A stretch of DNA of 5,397 bases. Origin: Propionibacteriales bacterium (GTDB lineage: Bacteria; Actinomycetota; Actinomycetes; Propionibacteriales; Propionibacteriaceae). Shown here piece by piece: positions 1 to 4,828 of this stretch (the stretch's first letter is position 1; each line of letters opens with the position of its first letter). The position numbers were made by a program, and so were the translations under genes. Where the stretch lies: positions 1 through 5,397 of the forward strand of contig JADGPB010000202.1 of assembly GCA_017882655.1 (NCBI GenBank), in the 5' to 3' direction. Below the pieces are notes generated by a model. The model was not told where the DNA came from. It saw only the letters and a program-made list of their open reading frames with translations, and ran no database searches.

Positions 1-170
1 CTCGCTGTACCGCTCGATGTCGTGGTGCCCACGTCGGTGTCGACCGCGTACGGCGGGGTGCTGGGTCCTGCGACAAGACCCCACCCGATGAGGGCCAGCA
101 CGACGACCGACACGACCAGAGCGAGTCGACGCGTCAGCCAGGACGGTCCCCCCTCGGTTCTCTGCACCAT
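1..170 (-). CDS. Unrecognised membrane-anchored or secreted protein, N-terminal fragment
   Basis: Reading the minus strand from an ATG at 170-168 gives 56 open codons that run off the left edge. The protein starts MVQRTEGGPSWLTRR, then has a hydrophobic segment at about residues 16-34 (LALVVSVVVLALIGWGLVA), then a Pro/Thr/Ser-rich stretch. Paired arginines before the helix suggest an N-in, C-out single-pass anchor or an uncleaved signal peptide, with the rest of the protein outside the membrane. A GTG directly after the ATG is the other possible start. No other in-frame start was found in the codons read upstream (to about position 266), and only a weak G-rich stretch near 181-184 could serve as ribosome binding site. 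It is transcribed divergently from the exporter. The family cannot be named from so short a piece, and no function is claimed. The hydrophobic segment with flanking charges makes a real gene likely. Confidence 0.55.
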   Translation of the reverse strand, partial: MVQRTEGGPSWLTRRLALVVSVVVLALIGWGLVAGPSTPPYAVDTDVGTTTSSGTA

Positions 171-245
171 CAGGTAGAGGCCCCGACCGCTGGATGCGGG
201 ACGGACGAGACCATCCTCACGGTGCCCTGAGGTGAAACGTGCCCA

Positions 246-251
246 TAGGGT
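246..251 (+). promoter_or_regulatory. Putative -10 box (TAGGGT) for a leaderless exporter transcript
   Basis: TAGGGT fits the actinobacterial TAnnnT -10 pattern and ends 7 nt before the GTG at 259. That spacing would put the transcript start at or next to the start codon. No convincing -35 hexamer is visible about 17 bp upstream. The AGGG inside the same box could instead be a Shine-Dalgarno for the same GTG. The call rests on spacing and on the same arrangement at two other genes in the window. Confidence 0.35.
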
Positions 252-258
252 GAACCGC

Positions 259-1113
259 GTGAGTACGGGGAGCAGGCCACGCCTGGCGCGACCTGGCGCC
301 GTCTGGCTCGTCCTCGGGAGCATCGCCACGGTCCAGATCGGTGCGGCGATCGCCAAGCACCTCTTCGGTCTCGCGAGCCCGACGGGCATCGTGTGGCTCC
401 GGCTCGCCTCCGCGGCCGTCGTCCTGCTGCTGTGGTCTCGCCCGAAGCTGCGGGGGCGTTCGCGCAACGACTGGCTCCTGGTCGCCGGCTACGCGGTCAC
501 TCTCGCGGGGATGAACTGGTGCATCTACCAGGCGTTCAGCCGGATCCCGGTCGGGCTCGCGGTGACGCTCGAGTTCCTCGGCCCGCTCACGGTCGCGCTT
601 GTCACGAGCCGAGGGGTACGGGAGATCGTCTGGGCGCTTCTCGGAGGCACAGGCGTCGTACTGCTGGGCTTCAGCCCTACCTCGCTGAGCTGGGCCGGCG
701 TCGGCTTCGCGCTGCTCGCCGGTACGGGCTGGGCCGCGTACATCGTCATCTCTCCCCACCTCGGCCGCCACTGGGACGGGATCGGCGGCCTCGCCGTGGC
801 CCACGGCTTCGGAGCGATCGCCCTAGCCGCGCCCGCAATCATTCTCAACGGCGCAGCCCTCGCCAACCCGACGGTGATCGGGCTCGGGCTGCTCGTCGGA
901 CTGCTCAGCTCGGTCATCCCGTACAGCCTCGAGCTGCAAGCCCTCCGTACGCTCCCGACGCGGGTCTTCTCCGTACTGATGTCGCTGGAGCCGGCCTTCG
1001 CCGCGCTGGCCGCGTTCCTGATCCTCGGCGAGCGACTCAGCCTCGTCGACCTCATCGCGATGGGCTGCGTGGTCGTCGCGTCGGTCGGCATCACCCGCTC
1101 GGCGAAGGCCTGA
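259..1113 (+). CDS. rhtA: EamA/DMT-family exporter, RhtA-like (threonine/homoserine efflux type)
   Basis: An inner-membrane efflux protein of the drug/metabolite transporter superfamily, 284 residues from the GTG at 259. The frame is open from a GTG at 232 (293 residues), and a GTG at 250 is also possible. I prefer 259 because it has AGGG and a TAnnnT box at suitable distance, while 232 has no clear ribosome site. Ten hydrophobic segments are visible; in numbering from 232 they lie near 24-44, 53-69, 82-100, 107-124, 131-147, 155-173, 185-204, 214-232, 246-265 and 271-288, as two five-helix EamA repeats. The stretch LSSVIPYSLELQAL..LPTRVFSVLMSLEPAFAAL (about 224-260) closely matches what I recall of E. 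coli RhtA, as does IPVGLAVTLEFLGPL (105-119). Family membership is secure. The substrate (threonine, homoserine or other amino acids) is inferred from that resemblance. It is convergent with the tRNA nucleotidyltransferase gene and has no operon partner in view. Confidence 0.88.
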   Translation: MSTGSRPRLARPGAVWLVLGSIATVQIGAAIAKHLFGLASPTGIVWLRLASAAVVLLLWSRPKLRGRSRNDWLLVAGYAVTLAGMNWCIYQAFSRIPVGLAVTLEFLGPLTVALVTSRGVREIVWALLGGTGVVLLGFSPTSLSWAGVGFALLAGTGWAAYIVISPHLGRHWDGIGGLAVAHGFGAIALAAPAIILNGAALANPTVIGLGLLVGLLSSVIPYSLELQALRTLPTRVFSVLMSLEPAFAALAAFLILGERLSLVDLIAMGCVVVASVGITRSAKA

Positions 1114-1117
1114 CCCG

Positions 1118-1278
1118 GCACAAGTCCTCTCCGAGAGCAGTACAGGTCCTCTCCCCGAGCAGTACAGGTCCTCTCCCCGAGCATCAGGGGGTCGGCGAGA
1201 GCACCTGTACCCGTCGGCGAGAGCACCTATACCCGTCGGCGAGAGCACCTGTACCCGTCCGCGAGAGCACCTGTACCG
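1118..1278. repeat. Inverted tandem array of seven 22-bp units (3 left-facing, 4 right-facing)
   Basis: Three direct units lie at 1118-1139, 1140-1161 and 1162-1183. A 7-bp centre (TCAGGGG, 1184-1190) follows, then four direct units at 1191-1212, 1213-1234, 1235-1256 and 1257-1278. The second and third left units are identical; the first differs at 4 of 22 positions. The first and third right units are identical; the second has one change (CTGT to CTAT) and the fourth two. The right units are the reverse complement of the left ones, sharing a 19-bp core of form TCGGnGAGAGnACCTGTAC, with the two n positions fixed differently in each arm. The array starts 4 nt after the exporter stop and ends 7 nt before the nucleotidyltransferase stop. 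The period is not a multiple of three, so it is not a coding repeat, and there are no spacers, so it is not CRISPR. The 22-bp step is close to two helical turns. Function unknown. Confidence 0.95.
1162..1210. terminator. Central hairpin of the array, possible bidirectional terminator
   Basis: The inner left unit (1162-1180) can pair with the inner right unit (1192-1210): 17 of 19 positions pair, with two C-C mismatches, around an 11-nt loop at 1181-1191. The neighbouring units (1140-1158 with 1214-1232, and so on) could pair in nested or alternative ways. Its place between two convergent stop codons, 173 bp apart counting from the end of one gene to the end of the other, suits termination on both strands. 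There is no U tract on either side, so intrinsic termination of the classical kind is not supported; actinobacterial terminators often lack one. Termination is an inference, the pairing is seen directly. Confidence 0.4.
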
Positions 1279-1285
1279 GCTTAGG

Positions 1286-2722
1286 TCAGTCCTGCTGAGC
1301 CCACCACTCGCGCAGCTCCGCCTCGGCGACGTCCGGCGCGACCGGGCCGCGGTCCAGTCGGCGCTCCAGAAGGAACTTGTACGCCTTGCCGATCACCGGG
1401 CCCGGGCCGACGTCGAGGATTCGCATGATCTCGTTGCCGTCGAGGTCCGGCCGGGTCGCGTCGAGCTCCTCGGCCGCCGCCAGCTCGTCGATGCGCCACT
1501 CCAGCTCCACGTACGCCCTCCGCAGCCGGTCGGCCTTCGCCTGGTTGCGGGTCGTACAGTCGGAGCGCGTCAGGATGTGGAGCCGCTCGAGCTCGGGGCC
1601 GGCGTCCCGCACGTACCGGCGTACGGCCGAGTCGGTCCAGACGCCCTCGCCGTACCCGTGGAACCGCAGATGCAGCTCGACCAGCACGGAGACGGATTCG
1701 ACAACGTCCTTCGAGTACCGCAGTTCGGTGAGCCGCTTGCGCACCAGCTTGGCGCCGACCACGTCGTGGTGGTGGAACGAGACCTTGCCGCCCGGCTCGA
1801 AGCGACGCGTCTTCGGCTTGCCGATGTCGTGGAGCAGCGCGGCGAGCCGGCTGGCGATGTCGGGTGCGTGGTGGCGCTCCCGCTCGAGGGCGATCGCCTG
1901 GTCGAGGACGATCAGCGAGTGCTCGTACACGTCCTTGTGCCGGTGATGCTCATCGCGCTCCAGCCGCAGCGCGGGCAGCTCGGGGATGAACTGGTCGGCG
2001 ACACCCGTAGCCACGAGCAGGTCCAGCCCGACGCGCGGCGCATCGAGAAGCAGCAGCTTCGTGAACTCGTCCCTGATCCGCTCGGCCGACACGATCTCCA
2101 GCCGAGGCGCCAGCTCGGCCATCGCGCGTACGAGGTCGGGCTCGGGACGCAGCAGGAGCCGGGTCGCGAACCGGGCCGCGCGCAGCATCCGCAGCGGGTC
2201 GTCGCTGAACGAGATATCCGGCGAGGTCGGGGTGCGCAGGATGTGGTCGGCGAGGTCGTCGAGACCGCGGTACGGGTCGACGAACGTCCCGTCGACGATC
2301 GAGACGGCCATGGCGTTGACCGTGAAGTCGCGTCGTACGAGATCGGCCTCGATCGCGTCACCGAACGCGACGATCGGCTTGCGCGTCTCCGGCTCGTACG
2401 CGTCGGCGCGATGCGTGGTGACCTCGATCTGCCAGGCCTTGTCGCCATCGCGCAGCAACGTGCCGATCGTCCCGAAGTCGCGGCCCATGTCCCACGTCGC
2501 GTGGTTCAGCGTGCGCAGCAGTCGCTCGATGTCGTCCGGCCGCGCGTTCGTCGTGAAGTCGAGGTCCTCCGACCCCTGGCCGAGGAGCGCGTCACGTACC
2601 GGCCCGCCCACCACGTACAGGCTGAACCCGCCGGAGGCGAACGTCTCGCCGAGCCGGGCGACCACGGGCAGCCTCGTGAGCGCGGCGAGCGCGCGCTGCT
2701 GGGTCACCGAGAGTTCGGACAC
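1286..2722 (-). CDS. cca: CCA tRNA nucleotidyltransferase (class II, with HD domain)
   Basis: Builds or repairs the 3'-terminal CCA of tRNAs from CTP and ATP in the cytoplasm. The 478 residues from the GTG at 2722-2720 match the usual actinobacterial size (M. tuberculosis PcnA is about 480). In order: nucleotidyltransferase fold with VGGPVRDALLG (38-48) and catalytic DLD (Asp53, Asp55); EVTTHR (100-105); the nucleotide-binding RRDFTVNAMA (130-139); DDPLRMLRAARFATR (174-188), typical of the tRNA/nucleotide-binding head domain; then an HD phosphohydrolase-type domain with His268, LLHDIGKP (296-303, His298-Asp299) and HHH (317-319). No key residue is missing. The frame stays open about 105 codons further upstream, to 3037, but that part lies antisense to the DUF6049 gene and is not homologous-looking. 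A second in-frame GTG at 2707 is a close alternative start. It is divergent from the DUF6049/murJ unit, as in other actinobacteria, where it is often annotated pcnA. Confidence 0.95.
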   Translation of the reverse strand: MSELSVTQQRALAALTRLPVVARLGETFASGGFSLYVVGGPVRDALLGQGSEDLDFTTNARPDDIERLLRTLNHATWDMGRDFGTIGTLLRDGDKAWQIEVTTHRADAYEPETRKPIVAFGDAIEADLVRRDFTVNAMAVSIVDGTFVDPYRGLDDLADHILRTPTSPDISFSDDPLRMLRAARFATRLLLRPEPDLVRAMAELAPRLEIVSAERIRDEFTKLLLLDAPRVGLDLLVATGVADQFIPELPALRLERDEHHRHKDVYEHSLIVLDQAIALERERHHAPDIASRLAALLHDIGKPKTRRFEPGGKVSFHHHDVVGAKLVRKRLTELRYSKDVVESVSVLVELHLRFHGYGEGVWTDSAVRRYVRDAGPELERLHILTRSDCTTRNQAKADRLRRAYVELEWRIDELAAAEELDATRPDLDGNEIMRILDVGPGPVIGKAYKFLLERRLDRGPVAPDVAEAELREWWAQQD

Positions 2723-2730
2723 AGCGGGCA

Positions 2731-2736
2731 AGTCTA
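2731..2736 (-). promoter_or_regulatory. Putative -10 box (TAGACT) for a leaderless cca transcript
   Basis: On the minus strand TAGACT fits TAnnnT and ends 8 nt before the GTG at 2722. This would place the transcription start at or very near the start codon. No Shine-Dalgarno is visible upstream of that GTG, which fits a leaderless message. No clear -35 hexamer is seen. Confidence 0.4.
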
Positions 2737-2745
2737 CGGAAACCT

Positions 2746-2758
2746 GCCCGGCACGGGC
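2746..2758. promoter_or_regulatory. Short perfect palindrome in the divergent promoter region, possible operator
   Basis: GCCCG, a 3-nt spacer and CGGGC form a perfect 5-bp inverted repeat. It sits where the spacer and -35 of the putative cca promoter would be. Such a GC-only palindrome may arise by chance in DNA of this composition, so this is only a candidate site. Confidence 0.15.
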
Positions 2759-2788
2759 GACGTACGGCCGATGCTGCCACCGCACCCC

Positions 2789-2828
2789 GCCCGTAGGCGT
2801 CCCAATGCTCGAAGGGAGCGCCCGTAGG
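2789..2828. repeat. Nonamer direct repeat GCCCGTAGG, two copies 31 bp apart
   Basis: GCCCGTAGG occurs at 2789-2797 and 2820-2828. The second copy overlaps the putative -10 box of the DUF6049 gene, and the 31-bp step is close to three helical turns. It could be a pair of regulator sites or a chance duplication; there is no supporting regulator in the window. Confidence 0.3.
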
Positions 2829-2830
2829 AT
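2825..2830 (+). promoter_or_regulatory. Putative -10 box (TAGGAT) for a leaderless DUF6049-murJ transcript
   Basis: TAGGAT fits TAnnnT and ends 6 nt before the GTG at 2837, the spacing expected when the transcript begins at the start codon. No convincing -35 hexamer is seen near 2802-2807. The 114-bp gap to cca holds both divergent promoters and no gene. Confidence 0.4.
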
Positions 2831-2836
2831 GAGCGG

Positions 2837-4828
2837 GTGATCCGCCCAGATCCTGTACCGGCCACGCCGCGGCGGCGAGGCGGCGTCATGGCTGTCCTGA
2901 TCCGGATCACCTTTGCTCTGCTCGTCCTCATGTCTGCGTTCGCGTTCCACCCACCCGCGTACGCGGCGGACACGGCTGTCGACGTCAAGCTCACGACCTC
3001 GGAGATCATCGGCACGGGCGCTGACGCGGTCCTGCACCTGGCCGGGACGGTGACCAACACCGGCACCTCCACCCTCTACACGGTCCAGGTCCTCACCTGG
3101 CGGGACACCACGCCGATCACGTCCCGCACCCAGCTCGCCACCGCGCTGGCCGCCTCACCCACAGCAACCACGGGGGCCCGGCTCACGATCCCCGGCTCGT
3201 TCCAGTCGATCACCGGGTCGCCGAAGCCCTGGGAGCCCGGCACGTCGAACGCCTTCTCCGTCACCTCGAAGCTCAGCGACCTCGGTCTCAGCGCCACCGG
3301 CGTCTACCTTGTCGGCGTCCACGTCCGCGCGGCGATCGACATGTCGGCCTCGTACTCCACGATGGGCCGGGCCCGTACGTTCGTCACTATCGGCACGCCC
3401 ACCACACGTGCCGCCACCAGCTCCGTGGTCATGCTCAACACGGCCCCTTCGTACCTCGCGAACGGCCTGCTCGCCGATGACCACCTCGCGGGCGAGCTGA
3501 CCGGACGCCTGCTCACACTCGTCCGCCACGCTCAGCTGCCCGGAGTCACGTACGCCATCGACCCGCTCCTTTACCGGGAGGTGACGACGATGGCGGCCGG
3601 GTACGAGGTCGGCACCGCCACGTCCCACTCGCCCGGCGCTGGCAAGGCCGCCGCTGTCGCGTGGCTCGCGGAGTTCGCGGGGCTGCCCGGTGGCTACCGC
3701 CTCCCGTACGGCAGCCCCGACCTCGCCCTCATCGCCGAGACCCACGACACCGCAACCCTCGACCGGACGATCCAGGCCGTGGCCCAGGTCCCCGAGATCG
3801 CCGGGCTCCCGCTGCTCGCCGCCGCCTCCAACTGCCAGGTCGATCAGCGCTTCCTCGACGTCGTCTCCCGGCTCAAGCCGTCCGTGATCCTCGCCGCGAC
3901 CCACGCGGCCGGACAGACCCTCTCCTCTGCGGCCGGCACGATCGTCAGCGTCGATGTCGGCGCTTTCGGCGGTGGCCCTGGCCCCGACGACTCGAGGACC
4001 CAGCTCCAGTACCTTGCGCGGATGCGCGCCGAGAGCTTCCTCGCCGCCATGAACCCTGCGGAGGGGAACGTGCGAGTCATCGCCTCGGACCTCGACACGA
4101 TCCTCGACTCCGCCGCGAGCCCCTGGGAGAACCGGGTCTCGCTCGCCGGGCTCAAGGCCGCGACGTCTCCCTGGTCGAGCGCCGTCGCCGCCGGCTCGCC
4201 GGCTCCGGTACGGAGCAGCACCCTCGACGCCGTCATCGCGGTCGGCTCGGGGCGCATCTCCTCGTTCACCAGCCTCGCGGGCGACTCGGCCGCGGGCGAC
4301 ACTCTCAGCGCCCAGTTCCTGCCGCTCGTGCTGTCCACGTCGTGGCAGAACGACGACCAGGCCCGGGCGTACCTCGCCGCGGCACTCGCGCCGTACGGAG
4401 TGAGCGCGTCAGCCATCACCCTCCGAGTCGCCGACCACGTCGTCATGACGTCCCGGGACACCCAGTTCCCCGTGACGGTGTCGAACACGTTGGACTACCC
4501 CGTCAGGATCAAGGTCATCGTCACCACGTCGAACGAGAACCGGTTGAGCGTGCCGCAGTCGGACCTCGTGACGGTCGACGCCGGTGACTCGGTGACCGTG
4601 AACGTCAGCCCCAAGGCGACCGCCAACGGGTCGGTCGACGCAGTCGTGCAGCTGGTCACCCAAGCAGGGAACACGGTCGGCACGCCGCAGCAGTTCGTGA
4701 TCGAGGCCACAGAAACGGGCAAGGTGGCTTGGGTCATCGTCATCGGCTCGGGCCTGGTCCTCGCAGCCATGACGGTGCTACGCATCCGGCAGGTGGCGCG
4801 AGCACCGCGACGAAGGGAGGCCGCGTGA
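2837..4828 (+). CDS. DUF6049-like secreted, membrane-anchored protein encoded upstream of murJ
   Basis: A 663-residue extracytoplasmic protein of unknown biochemical role. From the GTG at 2837 it has a 17-residue basic lead, then a signal peptide (about 18-43, hydrophobic core LIRITFALLVLMSAFAF, likely cut at AYA-AD after residue 43). A beta-rich N-terminal part follows (LAGTVTNTGTSTLYTVQV), then a central domain with TYAIDPLL (238-245) and YRLPYGSPDL (287-296), then a late beta-sandwich-like stretch (about 544-625, FPVTVSNTLDYPVRIKV). One membrane helix (about 630-648) and a basic cytoplasmic tail end it. This layout, and the place between cca and murJ, match the family typified by M. tuberculosis Rv3909 (about 800 residues, so this one is shorter). 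ATG 2888 is an alternative start with GCGAGG before it. The TAnnnT spacing favours 2837. It overlaps murJ by 4 bp, so the two are probably made together; a role beside the lipid II flippase is inferred only from this. Confidence 0.85.
   Translation: MIRPDPVPATPRRRGGVMAVLIRITFALLVLMSAFAFHPPAYAADTAVDVKLTTSEIIGTGADAVLHLAGTVTNTGTSTLYTVQVLTWRDTTPITSRTQLATALAASPTATTGARLTIPGSFQSITGSPKPWEPGTSNAFSVTSKLSDLGLSATGVYLVGVHVRAAIDMSASYSTMGRARTFVTIGTPTTRAATSSVVMLNTAPSYLANGLLADDHLAGELTGRLLTLVRHAQLPGVTYAIDPLLYREVTTMAAGYEVGTATSHSPGAGKAAAVAWLAEFAGLPGGYRLPYGSPDLALIAETHDTATLDRTIQAVAQVPEIAGLPLLAAASNCQVDQRFLDVVSRLKPSVILAATHAAGQTLSSAAGTIVSVDVGAFGGGPGPDDSRTQLQYLARMRAESFLAAMNPAEGNVRVIASDLDTILDSAASPWENRVSLAGLKAATSPWSSAVAAGSPAPVRSSTLDAVIAVGSGRISSFTSLAGDSAAGDTLSAQFLPLVLSTSWQNDDQARAYLAAALAPYGVSASAITLRVADHVVMTSRDTQFPVTVSNTLDYPVRIKVIVTTSNENRLSVPQSDLVTVDAGDSVTVNVSPKATANGSVDAVVQLVTQAGNTVGTPQQFVIEATETGKVAWVIVIGSGLVLAAMTVLRIRQVARAPRRREAA
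4813..4820 (+). promoter_or_regulatory. Strong Shine-Dalgarno (AAGGGAGG) for murJ inside the preceding gene
   Basis: AAGGGAGG lies 4 nt before the GTG at 4825, within the last codons of the DUF6049-like gene. It fixes the murJ start at the overlapping GTGA and contrasts with the three genes upstream, which lack such a site. Confidence 0.75.

Noticed and set aside
525..1248. Minus-strand ORFs of 233 and 141 residues crossing the array and the exporter gene
   Set aside because: Their Cys/Arg/Thr-rich peptides come from reading the 22-bp repeats in shifting frames, and the remainder is a shadow of the exporter.
1118..1278. CRISPR array
   Set aside because: The 22-bp units abut with no unique spacers, they invert halfway, and there is no cas gene in the window.
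1118..1278. Plasmid-type iterons or a replication origin
   Set aside because: The 22-bp direct repeats look like iterons, but the two arms are inverted, there is no AT-rich stretch and no replication initiator gene, and the setting is chromosomal.
1577..2827. Plus-strand ORF of 416 residues opposite cca
   Set aside because: Low-complexity Arg/Val/Asp/Gln-rich translation, fully antisense to a well-supported enzyme gene.
2852..2862. CCTGTACCGGC shared by the right end of the array (1270-1280) and the 5' end of the DUF6049 gene
   Set aside because: An 11-bp match with no extended similarity around it; GTAC is frequent throughout the window, so chance is enough.
2723..3037. N-terminal extension of about 105 residues on the cca reading frame, up to an ATG at 3037
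   Set aside because: It is Arg/Asp-rich antisense translation of the DUF6049 gene's 5' end and would make the enzyme 583 residues, against about 480 for the family. The frame is open only because stops are rare in GC-rich DNA.
3155..3904. Minus-strand ORF of 249 residues inside the DUF6049-like gene
   Set aside because: Gly/Arg/Asp-rich shadow typical of GC-rich coding DNA, with no recognisable domain.
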